From contig VXAU01003997.1 in the NCBI GenBank assembly GCA_013399695.1, positions 620,001-684,000 of the forward strand: a DNA stretch of 64,000 nt, given 5' to 3'. A program made the translations under genes and the position numbers. Below are positions 9,420 through 22,209 of the stretch, in pieces; within the stretch, counting starts at the first letter, position 1; each line of letters begins with the position of its first letter. Source of the DNA: Formicarius rufipectus. Lineage: Eukaryota > Chordata > Aves > Passeriformes > Formicariidae. The notes under the pieces are model-generated. The model did no database searches, was not told where the DNA came from, and saw only the letters and a list, made by a program, of their open reading frames with translations.

Positions 9420-12040
9420 GAAAGCTGCAGAATCGTATATAAAGTTGTTCAACACAATCTTCAGATTCAGAAGGACTCCACCAGGTCTTTGAGAACGTGT
9501 TGTTGTTTCCATGAGGTCTGATGCAACCCTTACCCTGTCTGCAGGCAAAGTCTGGGGTGACTTTCTGCTCATGATTCACCAGAGTTCAGCAGCCTGGAGG
9601 GCACAGGCAAAGGCACAGGGCATCTGTTTTGGCAGGTTCCAAGATTCATTTCTGAACACTACAAATTAATTCCTTATAATTCCATCCCATCTCGTTTCCA
9701 AGGACCTGATGCTTGGCAGGTTTTAATGAAGTGAACCTTGCAACACCTCTGTGAGGTCGATGTAAATATGATCCCAAATGACAGATAAATGAAATTATAA
9801 CCCAGAGGGAGATGAAGGCCTGGATTCAGGAAGCATCCTGTACACATGTGCATCCTCTTTTACAGGTGCTGCTGGCAGCATTAGGGGACACTTTTTTCTG
9901 AAATTATTAAATATAATTTTGAAGTTATTGGCCCAAGACACAAAGCCATTTTAGCTGTAGGCAATGAGTGGGCATCACTCATGGACAGCTCTGGAATCAC
10001 CTCTTCCTTACTCACAACGAGTCCTCTGGCAGAAACTGAAAACAAATTGTGAAAGAACATTGGTTTTTGGATTAGTCAAAATTTCTTCCTTTCTAGACTG
10101 AAATGAAAGCAAGCAAAAAAAAATTCAGAATTTCCTAGGTGCCATGATTGAGAAGAAAAAGGAATCTCAGACCCATAAGGCCATTTTCCTTCTTAAAACT
10201 CTTGGTGAGTCATATTCTAATCAGTTGTCATTGCTTTGTAATTGTAGAAATAATTTAACAATAGAAAATTAAACTTTTCCCTCCAGGAAGTGAAAAATAC
10301 TGAGCTCAACCTGAACAACATAAATCAAAGGAAAACCCTTTAAATTAATATTCTTGATTGTTTGGGTTATTTTCTTATGGGAACAAAAAAGCCTAGATTG
10401 ACTTTAAAAGATTTTGTCTCTGGGAGGAAGGTATGTGAAACACTTTTTTGTTATACCTTGGCAGACTCAAAAGGTTTTGAACATCCATTATTTTTTCGTT
10501 ATTGAGCTTTATTAAGCTTGTTACACATCACTATCCAGTTGTTTAGAATATAATCAGTGGGGTGAAATAAACTTCAGAGGGTGAAACTGAGAAGAAGATT
10601 GATTTCCCCTACATTTAGCTGTCCTCACTTAATTTAATCTCTGAGAGGAGGGAGATGAATCACTCCCTGGAGATGCTTATACATTGACTGGAGAGAGCCC
10701 TGCATGAGCAGCTTGAGCCAGACATCAAATTTTCAGATGGCTAACACTCACTAGGACTAATCCTGCCTCTCCTCTTCCAGCTGGAATGGACAGCCCCAAA
10801 GGACAGTCAGCCCTGTGGAGCTTCAGTTCCCAACCTGGCCAGATTTTGAAGAACTGAGTGATTTGCTTGTTTAGTAGCAGCACAAAAATAGATGCCATTT
10901 TACATGGATTATCATGCTGTCTGCTCCTAACTTCAGGGCTTGCATATGGGTGGTTTGATTGTGAATTAAGTTTGAATGAAAGAAAAGCAGAAGCCCAGAA
11001 CAGGAGTCCTTCTAGCTCTAGTATCCTGGCTCATGGGAAAGTAAATAGCACATTCCATGGAAAAGAAGTGAGAATCAAATAAATATCAAGTGATATTGCC
11101 TCGATATACTCTCCCAGTCTCCAACAATCAACTTAAGGGCTACCTGAGGCAAAGGTGATAACTTGGAGTTGGTTGTCTTAAATGACTTTGATCTTGAAAA
11201 TAAAACTTGGTAGGAATAAAGCATTTATTGCACCATGCACCTACAATTATATGAGAGGAGGAGCATAAGGGATGGCTGGAGTCCCTGTAGGACTATCTTG
11301 GTTGATTGAAGTGTCCCTACACTTGCCAGCTGTGGCCAGAGTGGTTTTTGTCACATGAGTGTCAGCACAGGATAACCAGAATCCTCTCTGTACTTGGCCT
11401 TGTGCTGCAGTAACTGCGAGGAGCTGACTGGACAGAAGGAACCTTGAGTTTGCAGTTGACCTCTGAGTGCAAAGGTGCATTAATGTGGAGAGCAATGAAT
11501 TCTGTACCAGAGTTTGTCTTCTTCTGGCATATTTCTTTTGAGGACAATGTCCAGCTCCAGGCAAGCTGAATGTGCACGAGGCTGTCACTGCACTGTCAGC
11601 TGACCTGACTGCAGCATCCAGACATGCCAATCTGAAAGCAAAACCCATGTGGATGCAAGTCAGAAGGAGGTGTGGCAAAGAACACCTCCTGGCAGGGGCG
11701 GCCCAGCCATGAAGGGCCATCTCCTGACTCCACCAGATCACTGTGGAATTCCAGAAGTGAGTCAGGCTTGCAGGGGATGCAGCTGGAGGTATCTCTCAGG
11801 AGCCTGGACCAGCTGAAGCCTGGAAATTAAATCTGCAGGCCTAATTGCTCTCTTGAAGCATCAGTTCGGTTTCCTCATTTCCATGTGAGCGCTTGAACAT
11901 GTGTGTCTAGGATACACAAAAAAAGGTCAGGCAGACTTTGAAGTAAAAAGACAGAGATGGTTTACCTTTGTGAAAATGAGGGCCTTCAGATGTCTCTCCT
12001 TGAAGCAAAAGTAAGATGCCTAGCTTGGACTATATATTTA

Positions 12041-12059
12041 AAATAAATAAATAAATAAA
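12041..12059. repeat. Short (AAAT)n run
   Basis: About five AAAT units followed by A-rich sequence; minor simple repeat. Confidence 0.8.
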
Positions 12060-12523
12060 ATTAAAAAAAAGGTGAGGTAAAATTAACTATAAAAGTTAGA
12101 TGTGTAACACATATTTATTAATTAAGGTTCCCTGAAATATTTAAGAAAAGTTTAAGTGTAGAGGATCCTAACAGCAATTTTAAGATGATGACAAAGATGG
12201 GACCGTATGGCTGGAGAAAAGCTACAAGCTCAGAGAAGTAGGAGAGGGAAGAACTGATTAGTGACCTCTCAGGAAAACCACAAGACAATGACTAAATCAT
12301 AACATCTCACAGAGGTGGGACAGAGGCAGAAGGTGAGAATCATAAAGGGAGGTTGCAAAGCGGCGCCCAAAATAAGAACCCCGGAGATGCGGCAGATCCT
12401 CATCAGGAGCCACTCTCTGTCCTCTGTGTCACTGCAGAGGCTGCTGGAGCCCTCAGCTACATGGGGATGCCTGGGAACCTGCCCTCAGGACAGACAGCTT
12501 GGACACAGGGGTGTCCAACAGCC

Positions 12524-12546
12524 GGGGGGAGGGTCAGGGAGGTGGG
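12524..12546 (+). other. G-quadruplex-forming motif
   Basis: Four plus-strand G runs of six, three, three and three are separated by loops of 1, 3 and 4 bases. This fits the common G3+N1-7 rule for intramolecular quadruplexes. No promoter or gene is visible next to it. Confidence 0.6.
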
Positions 12547-15500
12547 TTTGCTTTCACAAGAACTCACCTTGCATTAAGATTTGCCGCTGTTGCTGCAGCA
12601 GGAGAAGAATCCATCTTTGATTTGCACCATGAATGCCCAGCTGCAGCTGATGTGAAAATAGAACTACCTATTTATGTTTTTCAGATGAGAATATGTCCCT
12701 TTGCGTGCCCTGAAAGGTCAGTTCATTTGAACTTTTTTGAACTATTTGAGCTGCTCAAAAGCAGGCAAGTTTTTATTGACACAGACTTAGTGTGATATCT
12801 GACCAATTAAAAAATAAACAAGAAAGCTGTGGTGTTGTTCATGTCTTGTACAAAGATTTCTTTTAGTTTCCTTCACAAAGATCTACTTCCAGACCTGTTT
12901 GAATTGTAGGATGGAACAGAATTTAGCTACCCTACCCTACTCTGTGCAGGCAAATACCTTTTTCAGGGTCAGCACTTCAGCACACATTTAAGCCAAGCTT
13001 GCATCGCCATCCAAATGTTTTCATTTCTACCATATGCAGAAGCACATTCTTCAGTTACAAACTCAGGCAGGCACTTTGGGAAAAAAGCAGTAAAAAAAAG
13101 TCCCTTTGTCATTGAAGTCAGCAGTTTTGAGTCTGATTCTTCAGAGTGGGGAAATGACTGGTATAAGAAGTTGCCATTTGATGTAACACATTTTCAGGGT
13201 AGAAGCACATCTTATTATTTCTGAATCTATTGAATTGGGACAAATTTCTCCCTGGCACACAGTGGGGATGAATCTGACCCGTGGCAAATATTTTGCCCTG
13301 CCAATCAAAACGGAACACTCATTTTTTTATTCAGTTCTGGAAAAGCCAGCCTATTAAAAAAAAATTACATTAAAATTATGTATAAGTGACATAAGCAATG
13401 TAAAGACAAATGGGGTCAACAAACTATTTAAAATACGTAAAGTAGCAGACATTCAAACAATTAATAGACTTTCTGTTGTTCATTTGCCTCCTGGCTGCAC
13501 AGAAAACGGTGTTGGTAGAGCTCTATTCTGACTCATAAATGAAACTTGTTACTTTGGTAAATCATTTTTTAATCAATAAATGGAGAGGGAGGTTTGGAGC
13601 AATGCAAAAAAAAAAATTAAAAAAAAAAGACCACTGTGTGCTTAAAGGCCTTGATTTCAGAAACCATGGGGGCATGTAGGAATGCAGTCCTCTCTAGAAG
13701 AACACACTGAGCTCTTCTGGATTTAATCCAAGCCCAAATCCAGCACAACAGATGCTCCAAAAACAGTGACCTGGCGTGACATGTGTTTTGGGTGAAATCA
13801 GGAGAGTGTGTGTTAAAACTGAGAGAGCAGATCTGACTAAAAGGAAGGTGACAGGGGAGCTTGAAAGAGCATCTGTAATTTTCAGAAAATTACAAAGCTT
13901 TCATTAAAAATTTATATTATTCCCATGCCTTGTAAATTGGCCTGTGCTGGAACAAGGTCTTTAATAATTTACTAGGATAAACTCTAAATGGCTTTCATGT
14001 TTTAGATATTAAAGAACACTTAACTTATTTGGGAGGGTGATTTTGCTGGGAAACACTTTGATAGAAACTGTGTTATTTTACATTCAGAGAATATAAAACA
14101 GATTCTGGGTATGTTGAAGGCACAGGGACCAGGTCCTGATATAAGCTACGGAGAAATATAAGGGGAAGACCTCAAGAAAACAGGGAATAACCTCAAAACC
14201 CCACACATCTGGTGTGTGATGACAGCACCTGAATCAAAGCAGTTTTCCTCTCTAGCAAATGAAGTAAAATTTGTGTTTAATACAAGATTGGACTGGATTG
14301 CACTGACAAGAAGCACATGGTAATCCACACAGCCCAACTGAGGTTTTTTGCTCAAAAACAAGGCAAGATGTTTATTCCCAGTCAGGGTAGGAACACGTCA
14401 AACAGAAACAGCAGTCACTGGGAGTCTTTAAATAAGGAATTTGGGCCACTTGAGCTTTTAAACTGCATCTTTGTGGGACGAACACTCATCACAGACGTGG
14501 TGATAATGCCAGAGTTTGTTGAGATGAAATTTATGGGTAACCATCTATTAAAAGTACTTTTTCATAATGAATTCTTTCAGAATTTATCATAGCAGTAATT
14601 AGGATACATTTTGTGGGCTTTAGTGAAGCTCTCACAAGTATTTTCCAGATATTTGATCATAATTTAGCATTAGTCAGGCATGAGTTAATGGACACCAATG
14701 GCTTTATTCCCTTAAAAATCCCTTCTTGTTTTGTGAGTCCCATTGCTATTATATCATTTAATTTTAATTTTCATGACACTAATCATGTGGTATTGATTCA
14801 AGTATTCCACATTACTATCGGGACTCCATTTTAATTCAGTGCTACTGTGGCGTTAAAATGTAAAATGAAAGTGTGAGCATTTTAAGTCTGCCTAAAATAG
14901 GTCCATTTGGTGGAATTCTGCTGCCCCCATTGAGTCAAGAAGTCCATCCAGACCTTCCTTAAAGGTGCAGATTTGTAAACAAATGTCGCAATGACTTTTG
15001 TTTTAGCAACCAAAAGGATTTCTGGAGGATTTAGAAAACCTAAAGCTCAACCAGGCTCTTTACAAGAGTTAAGGACACTTACTTTGATACCTAAAGTCTA
15101 TGGGACATTTGACTTTGATTTCAGTGGCTACAAAACCAACCCCAAAGATTTTACCACTCATGCAATTATTGGCACGATGATGTTCCACACCAATGGGCCA
15201 CTAAATGTAAACTTCTCTATAGTGGACTTTCCTTCTTCTTTCAAACCACAAAGGAAAGACCCTGAGAGGAGAGAAAAGAAAGCTCCTATCTTTCCCCTTG
15301 CTTCATATCTGTGTATTGCCCACCATGATGTTACCGTATATGAGCAGAGGACAGAATCCTTGCTCTGAGCATAGATATCTCTCATTCCAGAGAAAATTCC
15401 ACACATGTGGCTTTTAGGATAGTGCCCTTATGATTTCTTTCCCCAAGCCTAGCGTGGTCTCACTGAAGTTTGTTAAAATGCAGCTCTAAACTGCAAATGT

Positions 15501-15883
15501 GTGTACATTCACTACTACATATTACTCCAGGATTTTCCCATTCATATCCATCTGCTAAAATTTATGCTCATTAGGGCTTTTATTGTTAAGAAAAGTAAGA
15601 TTTACTCACTGTAATTAGACTGTAAGAAAGCTACTTTTGCTGGGTCATTCAGAGCAGCCCACAATTAAATACAATCCACTTTCCCCCTACTCATTATGGC
15701 TCTGAGATCCTCCTGTCTCACTACCTTTACTAGGTAGAGAAAGAAATAATCATTTTGAATTCCTGTGAGAAGAGGGGAGGAGGGAAGAAACTATGACCTG
15801 TTAACGTGGTGAAATCCTAGTTTTCAACACCACATGAGTATCCACTGGTTTGCTGTCACAGTGTGATGGGGACTTCATCACAA

Positions 15884-16095
15884 TATCATGGAATCCAGAA
15901 GTCCATAATGGAAAAGGTTGGAAAGGACTACAGTGAGGCATCTGGTCCCATCTCTGCTCCAACAGGGCCATCCCAGAGCACAATGCACAGGGTTATGTCC
16001 AGATGGCTCTGGAGTATCTCCAGTGAGGGAGACTCCACACCCTCTCTGGGCAATCTGTTCCAGGGCTCAGTCAGAAGTTCTTCATCATCTTCGGA
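15884..16095 (-). mobile_element. CR1 LINE fragment, 3' end
   Basis: Antisense copy of the same CR1 subfamily as 4512-4817 and 52457-52878. It keeps the inverted 'GCTCCAACAGGGCCATCCCAGAGCACA' type block and the sequence opposite the LEQRWDQMPHC coding relic. It is more diverged than those two and decays after about 16095. Confidence 0.88.
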
Positions 16096-17647
16096 ACATC
16101 AGTTCCTGCATGTGTGGTAGCACAGGAGAGGCCCAACACCAAGATTCAGGTCGAGGAGAACTGGTGTAAGTGTGACAAAGAAAGAGTTTGTAGGCAGTGC
16201 AGTCCCTTGGTCGTTGCAGCAAGGCCTGGATACTGTGCTGTTGTACTGTGTTGTTGTGAATGAGTGGTTTTAAGGTCACTTCAAATAGGTACTGTCCATC
16301 CATGGTCTGGTCACTGAAGTTTAGGAGTCACCTGATGTGATGCAGTGATTTTCGCAAAACCTGTCTGAAAACTTCTATAGAAAGCAACTGTTCGAATTGC
16401 TCAAGTGAGCAAGGATCTTTATCCTCTTTTATGGGAATATCAGTGCACCCATTTTGGACAAGAAGGACCTTTAAATGTGAAGGACTATTGGTCCTTCTGT
16501 TCCACATCTAAGGCCACCACCACATGGAGGATATTCTGGTTTAGAGTGAAGAGGGCAGGTTCCTCTTGCTGGCTGCTGTTGACGAAGAGGTTTTTATCAC
16601 TACCTAAGAACAAGGCAGTCCAAGAGACATGAGAAAGAGCAGCTGTGGCTTGGTGCTGTCCCTGTTGTGGCTGGGATCTTACCTGGAAAGGGGAGTGCCT
16701 TGGCTCGTGGCCCTCTGCCAGTGCCCACTCGAGCACACTGTTAAAATGACTTCTTTCAAAGGAGAGACTGAAAAACTGCCCAACTCTGGGCCAGAATGTG
16801 GAAGCCAGGGTGTTCTGGGAGCTGGGGATTGACACTTCTCCATGGGAGAAGGCACTGAATCCAAATCTCTGATACTCTGGGTAAGCAGCTTAAGCTCTGG
16901 GTAAGGTAGAAAGAGTGGCACTTCTTTGTTATTTTTTCAGTGTTACCTAATTAAGGTTTTTATTTCCAGTACTTTGCTTTTGTTAGAATTGTCTGCAATG
17001 AAAACAAAAATATTTCTTTTGACTCATAACGACTTTTTTTTTCCCATTGGCTTCTCTAACAGAAAAAGAAATCACTTAAGTTCAAGGCCCAAATGTTTTG
17101 TTTGTTTGGACTAAGAACTGAAAAAAAAATCATTATTTGCACAAAGTATTAACTGAGGCTAAGTGCTTAATGGGATTCAAATAGATTTGAATATCACGTA
17201 GACAAAAAGGCAGTTCCAAGTGCTTTAGAGGATTGGATCAGAATCCAAAAGATCTCCAAAAATTGGCAACCTAGTCCAAAATAAAGAAGAATCTCACTAA
17301 AGCCAAGCAGGAAACAATACTATTAAGAAGAAACAATCAAACAGTTACAAATAAGACATTAAATATTTCTCAGGCAGAAGTACTAGAAAAAAAAAGGGGG
17401 GGGGATAACTCTGAGTGAGAAGAAGTTTTAACAACAACAGGAAAAGACAAAACTCATTGAATGATGTTCATGGGGAGGACACCACTGCAGCACACCTATG
17501 CTGCCAAGGCCTCAACAGGTGCAATGTGTGTCTTCTTCAGCGCTGCAGTTCAAGAAAGGTGTAGCCTTACTGGAAAAACAAAATAACAGGCAAGAGATGA
17601 GAGATGGAAAAGCCTGAAAGTCTGCATGCCTTTAGTCCAGAAGAATC
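16096..17647. other. Unique noncoding DNA
   Basis: No gene or transposon was recognised. A 9-A run followed by eight G lies near 17390-17404. Confidence 0.5.
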
Positions 17648-17774
17648 CACACATCCCTGGAAGTGTCCAAGGCCAGGTTGGATGGGGCTCTGAGCAACCC
17701 TGCTTATGGCAGAAGAGTTGGAATGAGATGGTCTATAAGGTCCCTTCCAACCCAAACCATTCCATAATTCTATC
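17648..17774 (+). mobile_element. CR1 LINE, short 3' fragment
   Basis: Only the last ~125 bp of a CR1 are present, in sense orientation. They run from CATCCCTGGAAGTGTCCAAGG through GGTTGGATGGGGCTCTGAGC and GGTCCCTTCCAACCCAAACC to the ATTCTAT tail. About 15 bp of the usual 'GGCTGGTGGAAGGTGTCCCTG' stretch is shortened. Confidence 0.92.
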
Positions 17775-20700
17775 AGGCACAGGAGCAAAATGAATCACTT
17801 TGTATATGACCAATTAGTTTGCCCTGTCAATAACAGAAAAGCCAAGTTTGAGTCTCCCTGACTTTTGAGCCCAGATATGGTTATATGTACATTAAAGAAG
17901 GAGGTGTGGGGTGTTTTGCTTTCTTTGCAATAAGGTGTGGCTACAGAAGGGATTGGAGAAGTTCTCACGCCTTTTCTTTTTTGGTGTTATTTCTCAAGAC
18001 ATCCAGAGTCATGTTGGTAAGCAATGAAAAGACACTGGAAGGTCCTGTTTGCTCATCCACACACACACAAGCCCTGACTGGGTGTCTGCAGCCCAAAGGA
18101 TGCACAACGAGGTTAAGCTTCACTGCAAACAACCCATGACTGCAATTCTGTGGACCAAAACCGCACCACAGGCAAACACCCAGCAACTTGTCCTGCTTGT
18201 CTTCCAAATCGTCCCAGAGGTTGTGCTGCCATAGCATGACATGAAATCCATGCAATCCCTACGACACTTATGCTGAGATGAGAGGCAGTTTCTTCATTGG
18301 ATAGCCCATGGATAGGAGACAGAGGACATCTGACCAATGCAAATAGACACAGCCAAGGTTGGTGGAGTAGGAAGGAAGCAAGCCATTTAGATCTCCACCA
18401 GTCTATGAGACTTTCCCCTCCATTTGTATTGCTAACACACTTCTGCTTCTGTTTCTTATTACTTTCTGCTCCCTTTATATCACTTAAAGAGTTCAAAGGG
18501 CCCATAAAACAAGTGCAAATAACCTTTATGCTTTCTTAATCGTGCTTTTATGTGTTCAGACTGGCTAAAAGAACTGTGGTGTAAATAAGAATGTCCAAAG
18601 TGTGAAATTAAACTCTGAACTGAGAAAAAGAAAATGGATCTGCCTGGTTTATGGCCTCCACAAATGGAAAGGGATTGGTCAGGATATGAAACTTCTATAT
18701 TTGGCACCAATATATTGGGGTGGGGGTGGGGAAAGGGTGCTGAATTATCTTTCAGTTTTATCTGCTCTCCCCTTCTTGGTATAAGAATTGCCAGGATGAC
18801 AGGACAGCTGGGAGATCTGGGCAAAAGTGACCCAAGAGACTCATCCATGAAGTTCCTCCCTGGGGAACAGGTGTTATTCATGTTCAGCAACAAGACTTCC
18901 TTACTCCAGGCCACAAGAGGACACAGGCAGTCTGAAAACTTTCCTTTAAGGAAAGCCCATGAAGTAATTTGAGTTGCAATTTAGAGGAAAATAAACCCTC
19001 TTAAAACTCATTTACTTACTCCCATACTGAGAGCAGGGCTGCCAAGATTTTTGCCCATTAAGGCTTTTTTTATAGGCAGCTTTTAAAGCCTTGCAAATAA
19101 GGCTTTCCAAAGGAAACACTGGCCCAGACAGAATAGCAGCAAGTGCAAATGAGGCTGCAATAACACTGCTGGCTCCCCTAAAGAAAAGGTGCTCTGCAGA
19201 GTAAAGCATTCACCTGGAACTCATGTGCTTGGCATCACATCCACCCCACTCTGCACATCTTGCAGTGCCGAAAGAACAACTTTGGTTCCTGGGCATCTCT
19301 AAAACTTTCTGTGCCAGTTGTCCTGGTGGTTTTCCTCAGCTTTCCCAAAGAGAATGGGCACGATCTTTTTTGTTAGTATTTGTTACACCGTGTGGAAAAC
19401 AAATAGTAATTTTTTAAGCTGGAACAAATCTTGAGATTTATAAACCTAAAGAGAGGTAAGCATATAAAAAGGACAGCTCAAGAAGTGAACATAATCTGTT
19501 GCAGAGTGTGTGTTGGTGTTGCTCAACTGTGAAGGAGGGAAGCAGGACTAGAAAACACTCCAGACTTCAAAATGTCATTTATTTCTGTGATTACCCATAA
19601 TATGGTTTAGCATCAAGGATTTGGGTCACTTAGCTTGAATAGAGCAAGTTGATAGATGGAGGAACTCTATACTGTGCCAATGTTTACTTCAGGCTAATGG
19701 AGGAGGAAGACCTCACCTGACACTGATGCAAAAGTACCTCCTGCAAAGCCATTCCTGAGGCCAGTATGGGATATCAGTGCCATTTAGTGGGGGATTAATT
19801 AGTCACTAGGCAGCTTTGACGTTAAGCATCTAGCAAGAGTAACAAAGACATTTAAATAATGAAGAACAGCATCTACAGTTACATCAGGAAGAAGTCAGGG
19901 AAAGAAAAATATGCCCAAGAGTTACTGGAAGGAAAAACAAAGTGTCGTGATCTAGAGTAGAATGTCTCCTCCAAATGGAGCATAGAACAAGAACTTCCCC
20001 TTTGATCAACACACTTCAATCAGTGGCTTCTTGAAAACAAGCAGAAAGGCAGAATAAGAGAAGGAACACGGGAATGGCCAGGCTGGTAATCCAATGTGTG
20101 ATACTCCTCTTGTGCTGTGGTTATTGAAGCTTTTAGGGTGGAAGTGGGGGGGCAGAATTACACTCTGTAAACTGCTACTGCCATGGGACAATGCCACGAC
20201 CCACAAGGGTTTGGCTCTGCACTCCCAGAGGAGTGCAGCACACACACACGAAGGATGGATTAGTAGGAGGATTTGGCCCTGATGTTTTGCAAGAAGTCAA
20301 GCAAAGGGCAGAAATGTGTCTTTTTAAAGCTCACCTCATCAAGAGATGGGAATTTCACTGGTCAGGGCAGCTTTAGGGGCTGTTGCCATCTACGGCAGAC
20401 CTTCCACTGGTTGTACAATGCTTGCAGTACTGGGGCACTTGGGACCTAAGGAAACATTCCTGTTCTGCTCCCAGTCACCTGCTCTGTGTGGGTCTGTAAA
20501 TCAGGGTGGCAGAGTGTGGCTTGAAGGACTCCTGAACTGGGTGAGTGCCAAAGCCTAAAAGAGAAGGGGGCTGATGTGTGTGTCTCAATCACCAAGAGCC
20601 AGATAGCTGTGGAGCCAAGCCCACCAAGGACTGCTGGCAATAACAACCAAGGATCATTGTGGCTGGAGAAGGGGCCACATGAGGTAGGGCAGCTCTTTCC

Positions 20701-20847
20701 AGGACAAACATCCTCGTTCTGGCTCATGGACATAAGCACAACACAGTCCAGCACAAGCACAGGAATGACATAGAGAAGCTGGCAAGGCCTGTAGGGAGGG
20801 ATTAAGACCCCAAAGACCCTCAAAGTCCATCAGTCCATTCTAGAAAG
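17775..20847. other. Unique noncoding DNA
   Basis: No gene or recognised transposon was seen. It contains the quadruplex motif at 18717-18737. Open frames up to about 144 codons have no domain signature. Confidence 0.5.
18717..18737 (+). other. G-quadruplex-forming motif, very short loops
   Basis: G runs of four, five, four and three are separated by loops of 1, 1 and 3 bases. Short loops are associated with stable parallel quadruplexes. This is the strongest such motif I noticed. The surrounding DNA is AT-rich and shows no promoter features. Confidence 0.7.
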
Positions 20848-21182
20848 GTCTAGAGGAACAGACTGCTCTCCACAAATACCTGAAAGGAGGTTGTTGCCAG
20901 GTGGAAGTTTGTCTTTTCTAGGCAACTCAGGATAAGAGGAAATGGCCTGAAGATGTGCCAGAGGAGGCTTAGGCTGGACATCATGAGGAATTGCTTTATG
21001 GAAAGGATTGTTAAATGTCAGGGCTTCCCTGGGGAGGTGGTGGATTCACCATCCTTGGAGGTGTTCAAGAAGTGACCAGACCTAGCACTCAGTGCCATGG
21101 TCTAATTCCTGAGGTGCCAAGATGATGATCTGTCAAAGATTGGACTCAGTGAGGTCATTCTGAACCTAAATGATTCTGTGAT
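20848..21182 (+). mobile_element. CR1 LINE, 5'-truncated, older copy
   Basis: Sense CR1 3' segment: 'CCTGAAAGGAGGTTGTTGCCAGGTGG', the ORF2 C-terminal coding relic (around 20940-21080), TTGGACTCAGTGAGGTCATTCTGAACC and the AATGATTCTGTGAT tail. It differs more from the other copies and retains the older 'GGAGGTTGTTGCCAGGTGGAAGT' block, so it is probably from an older subfamily. Confidence 0.92.
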
Positions 21183-22209
21183 AACTAATTTGCATATAAA
21201 CTGATAAACTCACCACCAGGGTGGTGCAAACTTATCCATAAAAACGTACCCCCACACAGCCCAGGTGTGGATGAGCTCCAGGACACTCCATCAGCTGGAT
21301 CAGCCCTGGAGCCAGGACTGCTGATTCCACACCCTTGCTGTATTCACCTGCCTCCATCACACATAGAAGAGGCTGCTTGTATACCTAGTTTGGTGCCACC
21401 TGGGATAGTTAAAAGCCAAAAATCCACTTTTAAGACCGAGGAGTTCCCAACTGACCTGGGGTTATAAATCTGTGCTACACAAATAGGCACCACACACGTT
21501 GTCTCTGTGTGTCTAATGTCTGGTAGAATCCCCACAGTGATATTAGGTTTTATTTTTATGTATTTATGAACTTCATTTTATTACATTTCCTTTATTGCCA
21601 AGTTTATTAGTCAAAGCAGTGAACACAATAGGTATTATAATCATTCTGTCTCCTTTACAAAGTGGTTTTTCAAGGCATTTTTGGGTATATTAGATTATAG
21701 TCTCTACAAGTAACAGAGAAGTTAAAGTTGAAGGAATTTAAGAATCACAAGACAAATATAAAATTAACCACAAGCTCAACAAGATGAAGGCTGGAAGAAA
21801 AGCAATGCCTTTAAGCTCAGTTTCCTTTTACTGTTAGAGAATCTGTCTTGGGAACTTGGGAAAATATACTTTACAGGGATACACAAAGAAAACACAGTAA
21901 GAACTACTCTTTTTATTCTGACAAAGATTCCTAAGGGTTTCAAAGAAGCTTCCTTAAAACTATAACTAATAAGTGGAAAACTTCAGCATGGGAGGCTTTC
22001 CCTGTAGGAATATATGACTGAAAAAATCCTTTTGTATTACATTTTACTTCATAACTTCTTTATCCTTCTAATGTTAACTTGTGATGTAAATGTGGAGGTT
22101 TTAACACTTACTAAAATACGCCACTTCCTTTTTTGCATTAATGTGCATTGTACATCTGGGGCTGCAGGTGACTGACACAGCCTTCATAAAAAGAAATCAT
22201 TCAATCCTT
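21183..22209. other. Unique AT-rich noncoding DNA
   Basis: No gene or repeat was recognised. Confidence 0.5.

Larger units (their letters stand above)
8589..15883. other. 7.3 kb of unique DNA without recognised transposons
   Basis: This is the longest stretch with no CR1 or LTR. It holds two short tetranucleotide runs (9401-9419 and 12041-12059), A-rich runs near 13605-13630, and a G-quadruplex motif at 12524-12546. Open frames up to about 164 codons (minus strand, 11247-11741) have no recognisable domains. Transposon depletion over this length is compatible with constrained noncoding sequence, which cannot be tested from one genome. Confidence 0.5.

Noticed and set aside
11247..11741. 164-codon minus-strand frame
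   Set aside because: No recognisable domain, no codon bias that I can see, and no adjoining exon; within chance expectation for the window.
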